A stretch of 64,000 bases of DNA from Agrobacterium salinitolerans (GCF_002008225.1 NZ_MRDH01000021.1:62001-126000); one strand, 5' to 3'; numbered from the stretch's first letter, positions 16,958 through 26,654 are shown. Numbers and translations: made by a program. Notes: a model not told the origin generated them from the sequence alone.

Positions 16958-18475
16958 ATGACAGGCTTTCTGCTGATACACGGCACGATCGTCACGGTCG
17001 ACACGGAGCGGCGCATTATCGAAGACGGCGCATTGGCCATCGAGTGCGACAGGATTGTCGACATCGGCACTGCGGATGAACTGGAACCCCGCCATGGAGA
17101 CAAGGAGGTTATCGACTGCAGGGGAAAACTGATCACCCCTGGCCTGATCGATGCCCATGGCCATGCAGGCCACGCGCTTCTTCGCAGCGTTGCGGCGGAT
17201 ACCAATGCGATGTGGATGAAAATCATCACCCCGACATACTATCACTACGTGACCCGCGACTACTGGTATGCCGATGGGCTGATTTCCGGCATTGAACGAT
17301 TGCGCGCCGGGGTGACGACCGGGGCCAGCATCATCACCTCGATGCCGCGCGCAGATGACCCCGTCTTCGCCATCAACCATGCCCGCGCCTATAGCGAACT
17401 CGGCCTTCGGGAAATCATCTGCGTCGGGCCCTCGGGCCTGCCCTGGCCCCATCCTGTCACGCGATGGGAGAGCGGCCTGCCCGAACGCCGCAACGTGAGC
17501 TTCGATGAGATGATGGAGGGCAGTGAAGCGGTGATCGAGGCATTGCATGGAAGCGCCGATGGCCGCATCAACGTTTTCCTGACACCTTTCACCATCGTAC
17601 CTTCCGTCGAACCCTCCAGCGCATCCACACCCGATCAGGCTGTGAAACTGACCGATGGCGACAGGATGCAGGCCCGCCGGATACGCGAGATGGCACGCAA
17701 GAGAGGCATCAGGCTTCATTCCGACGCCTTTGCCGGGCAAATCCGCATGGCGTTTCAGGACAAGGAAAATGCCCTGCTCGGCCCTGACATTCACCTTCAG
17801 CACTGCTGGGGCATCTCCCATGACGAGATCGACATATTGGCCGAGACCGGCACCCGCGTGACCCACGCACCACCGGGCCGCGCGACCCCGATCATGGAAA
17901 TGATGTCGAAAGGGATTCGCGTCGCCATCACCACTGATGGTGCGGCGCCAAGCCGCCATTTCGACATGTTGCAGACTGCGCGCCTGGCGCAGTTCACCCA
18001 GCATCTCCTGCACAATCACGACCGCTACCTGTTGCCGCCTGGCAAGATTTTCGAGATGATCACAATCGACGCTGCTCACGCCATTGGTATGGAAGACGAG
18101 ATCGGTTCGCTCGAAATCGGCAAGAAGGCCGACGTCGTCATCATCGATATGCGCAAGCCCCATCTGATGCCCATGTGGATGCCGGTGCACCGTCTGGTGC
18201 ATCAGGTCCTTGGCAGCGATGTCGATACCGTTTTTGTGGACGGTAAAATGCTGATGGAAAACGGGCGGGTGCTGACAGCAGCTGTCGACGCCGCCATTGA
18301 CTTTGGCCAACAGGAAGCGATGGCGCTGGCGGAGCGGGCCGGCCTGAAGGAACATATGCATGATCCCGGCTGGGGTCGCTTGCTGCGCACATTCGACGAG
18401 CCGGTGCACCCTCCCCGTCCACCGGAAGACGCAAGCTACCGCGCGAGCGCGCATGGGCTCGATCAGGATCGATAA
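16958..18475 (+). CDS. amidohydrolase of the chlorohydrolase/deaminase (TrzA/AtzA-like) group
   Basis: This 505-residue metal-dependent hydrolase has a complete set of motifs: PGLIDAHGHAGHALLRS after strand 1, LHSDAF, QHCWGISHDE and ITTDGAAPSRHFDM. A C-terminal strand segment IGKKADVVIIDMRKPHLMP is typical of the chlorohydrolase/SAH-deaminase group. GAGGGAGGA precedes the ATG. It is transcribed divergently from the binding-protein gene under the same operator. It is the third amidohydrolase of the island and from a different branch than the CodA-like one, so each may open or strip a different bond of the substrate or its products. Confidence 0.85.
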   Translation: MTGFLLIHGTIVTVDTERRIIEDGALAIECDRIVDIGTADELEPRHGDKEVIDCRGKLITPGLIDAHGHAGHALLRSVAADTNAMWMKIITPTYYHYVTRDYWYADGLISGIERLRAGVTTGASIITSMPRADDPVFAINHARAYSELGLREIICVGPSGLPWPHPVTRWESGLPERRNVSFDEMMEGSEAVIEALHGSADGRINVFLTPFTIVPSVEPSSASTPDQAVKLTDGDRMQARRIREMARKRGIRLHSDAFAGQIRMAFQDKENALLGPDIHLQHCWGISHDEIDILAETGTRVTHAPPGRATPIMEMMSKGIRVAITTDGAAPSRHFDMLQTARLAQFTQHLLHNHDRYLLPPGKIFEMITIDAAHAIGMEDEIGSLEIGKKADVVIIDMRKPHLMPMWMPVHRLVHQVLGSDVDTVFVDGKMLMENGRVLTAAVDAAIDFGQQEAMALAERAGLKEHMHDPGWGRLLRTFDEPVHPPRPPEDASYRASAHGLDQDR

Positions 18476-18523
18476 ATCAAAAGGCTACGGCAAATCCTCA
18501 TTCACAACCCCGCCAGCATCACG

Positions 18524-18557
18524 ACAAAAACTCCCCGGCCTGGAGTGGTCCGGGGAG
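18524..18557 (-). terminator. Rho-independent terminator of the porin gene
   Basis: CTCCCCGG (18531-18538) pairs with CCGGGGAG (18550-18557) around an 11-nt loop. On the minus strand the stem is followed by TTTTTGT. The porin stop is at 18666. The plus strand has no T run after the stem, so this does not serve the amidohydrolase ending at 18475. Confidence 0.8.
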
Positions 18558-18561
18558 CAAA

Positions 18562-18578
18562 CCTGACATCATGTCAGG
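18562..18578. repeat. 17-bp perfect palindrome
   Basis: CCTGACATCATGTCAGG has 8-bp arms around one central base. It lies between the convergent amidohydrolase and porin genes, next to the porin terminator. No function can be assigned. Confidence 0.4.
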
Positions 18579-18665
18579 CACTTTGACTGGAGCTAGTGAC
18601 TCACCCGTTCAAAAACGGGGTGGATCTGAGTTGTCTAACCCGGTTTATGCTTTTTATGCAGACAA

Positions 18666-19814
18666 TTAGAACGAACGCTCGAGACGAACGAAACCGGTCC
18701 AGCTGTCGCCGCCGCCGTTTACGTCCTTCTTGCCATCCACGTCCTGATAGGTGACCGCAACTTTGGTAGAGAAACCAGAAGCGATCTTGTAACCGGCAGC
18801 AACACCAGCGCGCCATGCATCGCGGTTGCCCGTGAACTTGCCGTCCGTACCGATATCCAATGTACCGAAATACTGGAAGCCGGGAGTGATGGTCAGCTTG
18901 TCGGTCGCCTTGATGGAATATTCCGCGGCAACAGTCCACTCGGACTCTTCGTAGTAGGCGTTTGCACCGGAAGCCCACGCGCCAGCCAGACCAAACGTGC
19001 CCGGACCGAGGTCAGCCGTCAAGATTGCGCGGATTGCGCCATTTTCAGCATTTGTGTCGTAACCGCCGAGAATGTTTGCCTTAACAGCGCCGAACTTTCC
19101 GCCGATGATAGCGCTTATACCGACGTTGTTGTCGGTGGCGCTTTTTCCGTTGGCGGTGGTCCAGTTGCCTTGGGCTACACCGAGATTGTTCTTCTTATTG
19201 ATGGCGGTGTAACCACCGCTGACCCTTCCAGACGTTACTGTAGCCGCAATATCAGCATCGTTGCCAGCGATAACGCCTTCGAGTTCTTCAACTGCAACAC
19301 CAGCATAGAACGAGCCGGCGTCGTAGGTATAACGGACGGCGTTCAGGCGGGTCTTGTTCGAGCTAAGCTGGTCATACTCGCCAGCGAGACCATCATCCCA
19401 CCAGTTATAGTAGAAACCGACCTTCAGGCCGCTGAGTTCGATGAAAGCCTGATCGACGACAACGCCGCGGCTGCTGTCCTGATCGGCATCACCACGGAAA
19501 CCGATGTAACCGCGTAGAGCGCCGAGTTCGGTGTCGTTGCGAGTATCGATATTAAACTGAGCGCGCGTGAAGCTGTCCCAATCCGAGTCGCCAGCCTTGC
19601 GGCGACCGAAGTCCGTCTGGAAACGGACGTAACCGTCGAACTTGAGGCAGGTTTCGGTGCCGGGCATATAGAAGAAGCCCTTACCGAAGGCGTCGCAGAC
19701 GCGGACATATTCCATGGGCTCGGGTTCGGCAGCGACGATAGCGTCAGCGGCCTGTGCGCCGGATACTGCTGCGAGAGCGGCAGCGGAGCCGATCAGAAGG
19801 CTCTTAATGTTCAT
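18666..19814 (-). CDS. outer-membrane porin (Porin_2 family, RopA/Omp2b-like)
   Basis: This 382-residue beta-barrel porin has a signal peptide (MNIKSLLIGSAAALAAVSGAQA) and a mature N-terminus with VRVCDAFGKGFFYMPGTETC, the conserved cysteine pair of the rhizobial/Brucella Porin_2 family, then LKFDGYVRFQTDFG. It ends in Phe (GFVRLERSF), as barrel proteins do. The ATG at 19814 is preceded by GGAGA; the upstream extension is not signal-like. A strong terminator follows and a long AT-rich region precedes it, consistent with a highly expressed monocistronic gene. Confidence 0.93.
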   Translation of the reverse strand: MNIKSLLIGSAAALAAVSGAQAADAIVAAEPEPMEYVRVCDAFGKGFFYMPGTETCLKFDGYVRFQTDFGRRKAGDSDWDSFTRAQFNIDTRNDTELGALRGYIGFRGDADQDSSRGVVVDQAFIELSGLKVGFYYNWWDDGLAGEYDQLSSNKTRLNAVRYTYDAGSFYAGVAVEELEGVIAGNDADIAATVTSGRVSGGYTAINKKNNLGVAQGNWTTANGKSATDNNVGISAIIGGKFGAVKANILGGYDTNAENGAIRAILTADLGPGTFGLAGAWASGANAYYEESEWTVAAEYSIKATDKLTITPGFQYFGTLDIGTDGKFTGNRDAWRAGVAAGYKIASGFSTKVAVTYQDVDGKKDVNGGGDSWTGFVRLERSF

Positions 19815-20282
19815 TTTTAATCTCCAGTCAAAATTTTTCAACGAATGCGCAAATTTGAGGGCTGGTCTTTTCCCTGCCGCCCGCTTCCCTGCGCTGATTG
19901 AGCAAATGACAGAAACCACCATGGAGTCGCAATTAAAATCGAACAAACCAAAATACAATATAAGTGCACATTCGGATTAAGTAGTAAAATTACAACAAAT
20001 AATCAGTTTAAAATATAGTAATTTTGTCATTTATTTCAAAATAATTCTATAACTTACTAAGATTAAATCTTACAAAGTGATTATATTATTATATCTAGAA
20101 ACGTAGAGACGCCCTCCCCCAATCCTGCAAAGGCCGAGAGCGCACTCGTCTGCGCGATAAGGCGGACAAGACTTGCCTTGCGAAGCCCAGAGTGAAGGGG
20201 AGATGTGCGCGGCAATAAACGGCACATTGGGGTGGACGGGCGGCTTGCCCGTCTCTCCGGCAAAACCGTCAAATGGGGGAGC
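19815..20282. other. 468-nt intergenic region upstream of the porin
   Basis: No gene is supported here. The part at about 19970-20100 is very AT-rich compared with its surroundings and probably holds the porin promoter. A GC hairpin (GACGGGC 20235-20241 with GCCCGTC 20247-20253) lies just downstream of the GGDEF-EAL stop but lacks a U run. Confidence 0.5.
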
Positions 20283-22457
20283 TTATGGCCTGTCGCTGGA
20301 AAGGCCGGCGGGGAATGTCGTCGTGTTCCGCAACATTGCCGCGATCGCGTCCGCGGGCAGAGGTCGGCTGAAATAATAGCCCTGGCCGTAAGGACAGCCC
20401 GCCATGCGCAGGAACGCGGCCTGCTCGGCGGTTTCCACGCCTTCGGCAATGACATCGATGTCCAGCGATCCCGCAAGCTGGATCATGATCGTGACGATGG
20501 CGCTATCCTTGGTTTTTTCCGGCAGATGGGTCAGGAACGAGCGGTCTATCTTCATGCAGGACAGCGGAAATGTCTTGAGCATACCAAGGCAAGAATAACC
20601 AATGCCGAAATCGTCCAGCGCCAGGCTGACACCCATCTGTTTTATGGCGCGCATGATCCGCACCGATGCCTCAACATCCTGAATGATCAGCGTCTCGGTT
20701 ATCTCGATTTCCAGAAGGGAGGGCGCTAGCCCGGTTTCCTTCAGCACCGACCTTATCTGCTGCACCAACCCGCCCTGAAACTGCCGTGGCGAGATATTGA
20801 CCGCGATCTTGACCGGCGAGAGGCCGGCGGCAACCCAAGCCTGCGCCTGGTGACAGGCCTTTCTGAGGATGTTTGCCCCGAGTTCCACGATCAGTCCGGT
20901 TTCTTCGGCAAGCCCGATGAATTCCGCGGGGCCGAGCAGACCTTCCGTCGGGTGCTGCCAACGCACGAGCGCCTCCACGCCGCTGATCCGGCCGCTCGCA
21001 AGATCGACCTGCGGTTGGAAATGCAGGACGAATTCGTCCCTTTGCACGGCCTTGCGCAACTCCTCGATCCGGGTGAATTTCTTCCTCAGATCATCCGCCA
21101 TATTCGGGGTGAAGGTGGCGATGCTGTCACGCCCGGCATGTTTGGCTTCATACATGGCGAGATCGGCCGCCGCGACGATTTCCGCCGTGGTTTCCCCGTG
21201 TTCCGGAAAAAAGGCCATGCCGATGCTGCAGGTGACCTTGATATCGTAATTGCCGATGCGCAAGGGCTGCGAGACTGCGGCCCGGATGCGCTGCAGGCGG
21301 TTTTCGACATCGTTCTTGCGCTCTTCGAGAATAATGACGAACTCGTCGCCGCCGACCCTGAGAACGAGATCGTTTTTCCGCAGGCTTTTCGCAATGCGCT
21401 CGGCGGTTTTCGACAGCAGGGCATCGCCGATGCTGTGGCCAAGCGTATCGTTGATGTGCTTAAAATTATCGAGATCGAGAAACCCGATACCGACCCTTCG
21501 GTTCGCCTTTGCCGCCGCCGCCAGTATTTCCGGCAGTCTCGTATCGAGGAAACGGCGGTTCGGCAGCCGGGTCAGCATGTCGTGATCCGCCAAAAAGGCG
21601 ATATGTTCCGCCGCCCTTTTGCGGTCGATTGCCAGGCCCGCCATGCGCGCCGCAGCGCCGATAAACTCCACCAGCGCCGCGTCCGGCTCGCGGCCGGCCA
21701 GCATGCACCAGACGAAACCATGCGCCTTCCCTTCGCTGGCCGGAATATCGAAACTGAAGGCGACGTGTTCTGCCGGATGGGTGAGGCGCTCAGGATCACT
21801 GACACTGGCGAAAAGTGCAGCCAGCCCCTCCTGCTGCGCGAGCGCCGGCGAGGCGTAGACGGAAGGCTCCCCTTCCGCCGCCTCGAATACCCGCACCGCG
21901 CAGGCAAGGCCGGTGGCGAGATTTTCGATGGCCTTGACGAATTCCTCGAGAAAATCCTCGATCCGCGCCGCCGCCACAATCATTTGCAGAATACGCGCCT
22001 GCGCCTGAAGCAATCGCTCGGAGGCCTTTTTCTGGGTAATATCGCGCGAAGCGCCGACCACGCCGATGATGTTGCCAGCCTTGTCCTTCAGCGGCACACG
22101 CGACATCATGAGCCAGCGGTCGATATCGCCGCGCATGGCACGTTCTTCATAACCGAGATCCGGTTCGCCGGTGCGCATTACCCGCGCTTCGGTCTCGGGA
22201 ATGCCGGCGCGCTGCGCCGCTTCACCATGAATATCGTAGTCAGTGAGCCCTATCAGTTGCTCGACCGTATCAAAGCCGTTTTCGGTCACTATGGCGCGAT
22301 TGGCGAAAAGAAAGCGCCCTTCCAGATCCTTGGCATAGATAAAATCCGGTACGTGGTCGATCATCGCTTCCAGAAGCGCGTGCCGGTCGGAAGGATTGGC
22401 ATTTTCGCCCATGTCAGGAATGGCGGATGGCGTGACATCGCGCTTTTTTCGCGACAT
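20283..22457 (-). CDS. PAS-GGDEF-EAL cyclic-di-GMP signalling protein
   Basis: This 724-residue cytoplasmic protein has a PAS domain (about 22-140, with DFIYAKDLEGRFLFANRA), a GAF-like sensory segment (about 150-285), a GGDEF domain (motif GGDEF near 369-373) and an EAL domain (EAL near 495-497). The EAL domain keeps DDFGIGYS, KIDRSFL and AEGVETAEQ. Both catalytic motifs are intact, so it could make or degrade c-di-GMP. No TM helix is seen. The ATG at 22457 has GAAGAG upstream; a GTG at 22496 with its own GGAGAG is a real alternative and would add 13 residues. It stands alone. Confidence 0.92.
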   Translation of the reverse strand: MSRKKRDVTPSAIPDMGENANPSDRHALLEAMIDHVPDFIYAKDLEGRFLFANRAIVTENGFDTVEQLIGLTDYDIHGEAAQRAGIPETEARVMRTGEPDLGYEERAMRGDIDRWLMMSRVPLKDKAGNIIGVVGASRDITQKKASERLLQAQARILQMIVAAARIEDFLEEFVKAIENLATGLACAVRVFEAAEGEPSVYASPALAQQEGLAALFASVSDPERLTHPAEHVAFSFDIPASEGKAHGFVWCMLAGREPDAALVEFIGAAARMAGLAIDRKRAAEHIAFLADHDMLTRLPNRRFLDTRLPEILAAAAKANRRVGIGFLDLDNFKHINDTLGHSIGDALLSKTAERIAKSLRKNDLVLRVGGDEFVIILEERKNDVENRLQRIRAAVSQPLRIGNYDIKVTCSIGMAFFPEHGETTAEIVAAADLAMYEAKHAGRDSIATFTPNMADDLRKKFTRIEELRKAVQRDEFVLHFQPQVDLASGRISGVEALVRWQHPTEGLLGPAEFIGLAEETGLIVELGANILRKACHQAQAWVAAGLSPVKIAVNISPRQFQGGLVQQIRSVLKETGLAPSLLEIEITETLIIQDVEASVRIMRAIKQMGVSLALDDFGIGYSCLGMLKTFPLSCMKIDRSFLTHLPEKTKDSAIVTIMIQLAGSLDIDVIAEGVETAEQAAFLRMAGCPYGQGYYFSRPLPADAIAAMLRNTTTFPAGLSSDRP

Positions 22458-22688
22458 CCGGTTCTCTTCGGGTGTCTTCGGGCCTTTGGAACGCACCTCT
22501 CCGCCTCATTACTTCATAATCAGGCAGAATAGTAGGATTATACATATTATATAAGTATGAATGACAGGGCAAAGATCGCCGGGAATTCCGTCTTTTGCAG
22601 CAGCTTCCCCGAAGCCCTGCCCGCCTGAAACCAAACAGCGCAACAGAAGCTGCGCCGTCACTTTATACAGGTGACAATTCGTTGCCCG

Positions 22689-23624
22689 TCACACCACCGG
22701 CGTTGGCAATTCTTTGCCGGCGAAATGCGCATCGAGATTGGCGAGAACCAGATCGGCCATGGCGCGTCGCGTCTGGTGCGTGCCGCTGCCGACATGCGGG
22801 GCGAGCGTGACGTTATCGAAAGCGAAAAGCGCTTCCGGCACGCGCGGTTCGTCCTCGAAGACATCGAGCGCCGCGCCGCCGATTGCGCCTTTCGAAAGCG
22901 CCTCGACAAGCGCCGTCTCATCCACGAGCGACCCGCGCGCCACATTGACGAGCACGCCCTGGGGACCGAGGGCCTTCAGCACATCCGCATTGACGATATG
23001 GCGGGTTTCGGCCGTGGCGGCGGCGGCAATGATCAGCACATCGCAATTGGCAGCCAGTGCTTCGATGCTGTCGTAATAATCATAAGCGACATCGCGGCGG
23101 CTTCTTGCGGTGTAGGAAATGCGGGCATCGAAACCCTCGAGGCGCTTTGCGATTGCCTGGCCGATGCGCCCGAGACCAAAAATGCCGTAACGGCGGCCGG
23201 CCACACGGGTGGAAAGCCCCATATCACCCTTCAGCCATTGGCCGGTGCGCACATGCTGGTCCGCCTGCGGCAGCTTACGCGCCTGCGCCAGAACGAGACC
23301 GAGCGCGAGGTCGGCGACATCGGCTGTCAGCACGTCAGGTGTATTGGAGACGCGGAAGCCGCGCCGTTTCGCGTCGGTCAGATCGACCTTGTCGAAACCG
23401 ACGCCGTTGATGGCGACGATTTCAAGGTTGGGAAGTGCCGCGCCGATATCCGCCGGCAGGCCGATATGGCCGCCGGTGACGACGCCGCGGATCGCCGCGC
23501 CCTTTTCAGCAAGCAAGGCCGCCTTGTCCGAAGCTTCGAACAGGCGATGCACGGTGAAGCGCTGCGCAAGTTCGTCTTCCAGTGCCGGGATGAGCGGGCA
23601 CAGTTGCACGATTTCAGTGGTCAT
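22689..23624 (-). CDS. D-2-hydroxyacid dehydrogenase (hydroxypyruvate/2-ketoacid reductase family)
   Basis: This 311-residue NAD(P)-dependent D-isomer 2-hydroxyacid dehydrogenase has the nucleotide motif GIFGLGRIGQAIA and the catalytic triad in NVARGSLVDE (Arg), DVFEDEP (Glu) and APHVGSGT (His). It resembles glyoxylate/hydroxypyruvate/2-ketogluconate reductases of the GhrB type. AAGGAAA precedes the ATG at 23624. It is the last gene of the minus-strand ABC importer transcript (23-nt gap), so it probably acts on the imported compound or a 2-keto acid derived from it. Confidence 0.88.
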   Translation of the reverse strand: MTTEIVQLCPLIPALEDELAQRFTVHRLFEASDKAALLAEKGAAIRGVVTGGHIGLPADIGAALPNLEIVAINGVGFDKVDLTDAKRRGFRVSNTPDVLTADVADLALGLVLAQARKLPQADQHVRTGQWLKGDMGLSTRVAGRRYGIFGLGRIGQAIAKRLEGFDARISYTARSRRDVAYDYYDSIEALAANCDVLIIAAAATAETRHIVNADVLKALGPQGVLVNVARGSLVDETALVEALSKGAIGGAALDVFEDEPRVPEALFAFDNVTLAPHVGSGTHQTRRAMADLVLANLDAHFAGKELPTPVV

Positions 23625-23647
23625 GGAGTTTCCTTTGCGCCGGTGAA

Positions 23648-24379
23648 CTACTTCACATCGGCCTTGACGAATTGCCGGAGTTCCGGCGTTTGCGGATTGG
23701 CGAAGAGCTCGGAAGAACGGCCCTGCTCCCAAATTTTACCCTTGTGCATGAAGATGGTTTCAGTCGCCACGCGGCGCGCGAAAGCCATTTCATGGGTGAC
23801 AAGGATCATGGTCATGCCGTCTTTGGCGAGGTTTTCCATGACGGTCAGCACTTCCTCAGTCAATTCAGGGTCGAGCGCCGAGGTCACCTCATCGAACAGC
23901 ATCACCTTCGGCCGCATGGCGAGCGAGCGGGCAATCGCCACGCGCTGCTGCTGGCCGCCGGAAAGCTGATCCGGATAGGAATCGAATTTCTCCGACAGGC
24001 CGACGAGCTGCAGAACCTCGCGGGCAATATCTCTCGTTTCCGATTTTGCCACATCCTTGACGATGCGCGGCGCGAGCATGATGTTTTCGCCGACCGTCAG
24101 GTGCGGGAAAAGATTGTAGCTTTGAAACACAATGCCGACATCGGTGCGCAGCTTGCGCAGCGCCTTGGCATCTTCGCCAATCGCATGACCGGCGATTTCG
24201 ATGCGGCCCGAATTGATCTTCTCCAACCCGTTCATGCAGCGCAGCAGCGTGCTCTTGCCCGAACCCGAGCGGCCGATGAGGGCGAAGACTTCACCACGGC
24301 CGACCGAAAGCGACACGCCTTTCAAGACTTCCAGAGCGCCAAAGCTCTTGTGAACGTTTTCAACGATTACTTCCGGCAT
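23648..24379 (-). CDS. polar amino-acid-type ABC transporter ATPase
   Basis: This 243-residue ATPase has Walker A GRSGSGKST, signature LSGGQQQRVAIARSL and Walker B KVMLFDEVTSALD, all typical of the GlnQ/HisP group. AAGGAGG precedes the ATG at 24379. It overlaps the 3' end of the upstream permease gene by 20 nt. It energises the importer formed with the two permeases and the binding protein of the same transcript. Confidence 0.93.
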   Translation of the reverse strand: MPEVIVENVHKSFGALEVLKGVSLSVGRGEVFALIGRSGSGKSTLLRCMNGLEKINSGRIEIAGHAIGEDAKALRKLRTDVGIVFQSYNLFPHLTVGENIMLAPRIVKDVAKSETRDIAREVLQLVGLSEKFDSYPDQLSGGQQQRVAIARSLAMRPKVMLFDEVTSALDPELTEEVLTVMENLAKDGMTMILVTHEMAFARRVATETIFMHKGKIWEQGRSSELFANPQTPELRQFVKADVK

Positions 24380-25019
24380 GAAGCCTCCTTTCCAGCCAAC
24401 GCGACAGCTGGGACAACGGGTAGCAGACGATGAAATAAAGCACGGCCACGGCAACGAAGACGCGGAACGGCTGGAACGTGGCATTGTTGATGAGCTGCCC
24501 CGCTCTTGCCAGTTCGACGAAACCGATGATCGATGCGATGGACGTATTCTTGACGACCTGAACGGCAAAACCGACGGTCGGCGGCAGCGAAATGCGGATC
24601 GCCTGCGGCAGGATGACGTAACGATATTGCTGGGCGCGGGTGAGAGCGAGCGATTCCGATGCTTCCCACTGCTGCTTCGGCACCGCCTGGATGCAGCCGC
24701 GCCAGATTTCCGCGAGATAACCCGACGTATAGATCGTCATCGAGGCGCCGGCGGCGAAGAGCGGCGGCAATTCCAGTCCGGCAAGGCTGAGGCCGTAATA
24801 GGACAGAAACAGGATCATCAGCACCGGAATACCCTGGATCACCTGAATATAGGTGCCGGCGGCAATGCGCAGCGCCTTGAAATTCGAGGTACGGGCGAGC
24901 GCCACGAAGAAGCCGACGATGCCGCCGCCGATCAGCGCAATGATCGTCAGAAGCACGGTCCATTGCAGGGCGGTCAAGAGGAAGCCGAATTCGTTCCAGC
25001 CGAAAGTTCGAAGAGTCAT
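24360..25019 (-). CDS. polar amino-acid-type ABC permease
   Basis: This 219-residue inner-membrane permease of the HisMQ family has about five TM helices. The start MTLRTFGWNEFGFLLTALQWTVLL resembles family N-termini, and the coupling loop reads ASESLALTRAQQYRYVILPQAIR. GGAGG precedes the ATG at 25019, which overlaps the preceding permease stop by 4 nt. Confidence 0.92.
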   Translation of the reverse strand: MTLRTFGWNEFGFLLTALQWTVLLTIIALIGGGIVGFFVALARTSNFKALRIAAGTYIQVIQGIPVLMILFLSYYGLSLAGLELPPLFAAGASMTIYTSGYLAEIWRGCIQAVPKQQWEASESLALTRAQQYRYVILPQAIRISLPPTVGFAVQVVKNTSIASIIGFVELARAGQLINNATFQPFRVFVAVAVLYFIVCYPLSQLSRWLERRLHAGSNR

Positions 25020-25720
25020 GACTGCACCTCCGGCAAAGCGGTCATCGTCTTGCGCGCCACGCGGCGACCGAACAGCCACATGCCGAAGAGGGCAAGAATA
25101 AGCCGCAGGGAAAGCGCCAGTGCCAGATAGATAAGCGTGACGACGATATAGACCTCGAAGGAGCGATAGGTCTGCGATTCCACGAAGGCTGCGGCGGCCG
25201 CAAGTTCATGGGTGGAAATAGCCGAACATATGCTCGACGCCAGCATCATCAGCACGAACTGGCTGCATAGCGAGGGATAGACCTTCGCAATAGCCGGCAC
25301 GATGATGACGTGGCGATAGATCTGATATTTAGTGAAGCCGAGCGCCTCGCCCGCCTCAATCTGCGACTTGTGAACAGCTTCGATGCCGGCGCGGATGATC
25401 TCCGTCGAATAGGCCGCAAGGTTGATCGTCATGCCGATCAGCGCCGCCGTATCTGCCCCTACCCTGAAACCGAGGCCCGGCAGGCCGAAATAGACGATGA
25501 AAAGCTGCACGAGAAACGGCGTATTGCGGATGACTTCCACATAACCGTCCACGATGATGCGGACGATGCCGCCATTGATGGACCGCAGCGAGGCCAATAG
25601 AATGCCGAAAGCGCAGCCGAGCACAATGGAGAGGACCGACAGCTTGATCGTCAGCCATATGCCGTTCAGAATTTCATTCTGATATTGGGCGAGCGCGCCG
25701 AATTGGAATGTATAGGACAT
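25016..25720 (-). CDS. polar amino-acid-type ABC permease
   Basis: This 234-residue HisMQ-family permease has about five TM helices and the coupling loop AGEALGFTKYQIYRHVIIVPAIAK. GGAGTG precedes the ATG at 25720. It lies 66 nt after the binding-protein gene and is coupled to the second permease by an ATGA overlap. Confidence 0.92.
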   Translation of the reverse strand: MSYTFQFGALAQYQNEILNGIWLTIKLSVLSIVLGCAFGILLASLRSINGGIVRIIVDGYVEVIRNTPFLVQLFIVYFGLPGLGFRVGADTAALIGMTINLAAYSTEIIRAGIEAVHKSQIEAGEALGFTKYQIYRHVIIVPAIAKVYPSLCSQFVLMMLASSICSAISTHELAAAAAFVESQTYRSFEVYIVVTLIYLALALSLRLILALFGMWLFGRRVARKTMTALPEVQS

Positions 25721-25786
25721 GCGTCACTCCGTTGACATTTCCCGGGCCCGCCGGAAGTTTCCCGGCGGGCGCGTTGAAAGGCTCAA

Positions 25787-26590
25787 TCAGAAGCTTGGCA
25801 GTTGCGGCAGCGGACGGCCGGTCCACTTGACCGAGATGCGGTCGAGATCACCCGACATCTTCATGAGGTAGATTGACGTGTTCAGCCACTGGCGCAGCTC
25901 GAAATCCTCAAGCTTGGTCGCCATCGAATTGCCCTGCTGGAAGAAGGTGAAACCAACCTGCAGACCGGCTTCCGGGCGCTGCTTGATGATCGCTTCGCCA
26001 ACCGTGGACGGCAGGGCGACAGCATCCACCTGACCGGCAAGCAATGCCTGTGCGCTGGTGGAATCGTCTTCGTAAACGACGATTTCGAGACCTTCGACAT
26101 TGGCCTTGCGCAGCGCGGTTTCCTGCGAGGAGCCGCGATTGACCGAAACTCGCTTGCCCTTGAGGCTTTCGAGGTTTTCGAACTTCTGATCCTTGCCCGA
26201 GATGATGTCCATGTTGAACGCGCTGTAGGGCTGCGTGAACATCACGGTCTTGGCGCGCTCACCGGTCGGAGCGAGCGTCGCAACAAGGAAATCGACCTTG
26301 CCGGTCTGAAGGGCCGGAATACGCGCGGGCGGTGTCAGCGGCACCAGTTCCACCGGCAGCGACAGGTAAGAGCCGATGAGATTGGCGACATCGACGTCGT
26401 AACCGGAAGGATTGCCCTTCTCATCCACCATGCCCATCGGCGGCGCGCCGGTCAGAACACCGATCTTGACCTTGCCGCGCGCCGTGATCTCGCTGAGCGA
26501 GACGGCATGGGCAGACGTGGTGGCAGCAAGTGAAGCTGCGGCAACACCAACGGCAACGGTCATGTTCTTCAGAAATCTGGATATGCTCAT
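25787..26590 (-). CDS. ABC transporter solute-binding protein (SBP family 3)
   Basis: This 267-residue periplasmic protein has a signal peptide ending near SAHA (residue 29) and an SBP_3 fold with GKVKIGVLTGAPPMGMVDEKG and GYDVDVANLIGSYL. SBP_3 proteins often bind amino acids, but the gluconate-type LacI operators upstream and the hydroxyacid dehydrogenase downstream leave an organic or sugar acid ligand possible. AGGAGAGACC precedes the ATG. It is the first gene of the minus-strand operon. Confidence 0.92.
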   Translation of the reverse strand: MSISRFLKNMTVAVGVAAASLAATTSAHAVSLSEITARGKVKIGVLTGAPPMGMVDEKGNPSGYDVDVANLIGSYLSLPVELVPLTPPARIPALQTGKVDFLVATLAPTGERAKTVMFTQPYSAFNMDIISGKDQKFENLESLKGKRVSVNRGSSQETALRKANVEGLEIVVYEDDSTSAQALLAGQVDAVALPSTVGEAIIKQRPEAGLQVGFTFFQQGNSMATKLEDFELRQWLNTSIYLMKMSGDLDRISVKWTGRPLPQLPSF

Positions 26591-26654
26591 GGTCTCTCCT
26601 CCAACCTTTTAAGTGGCTGCCCAAAGCGGAACAGCGATCTTGCGCCACGCGAAA

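Noticed and set aside
16796-18454. N-terminal extension of the binding protein to 1074 codons
   Set aside because: The extension is antisense to the amidohydrolase at 16958-18475. The signal peptide and ribosome site at 16795 mark the true start.
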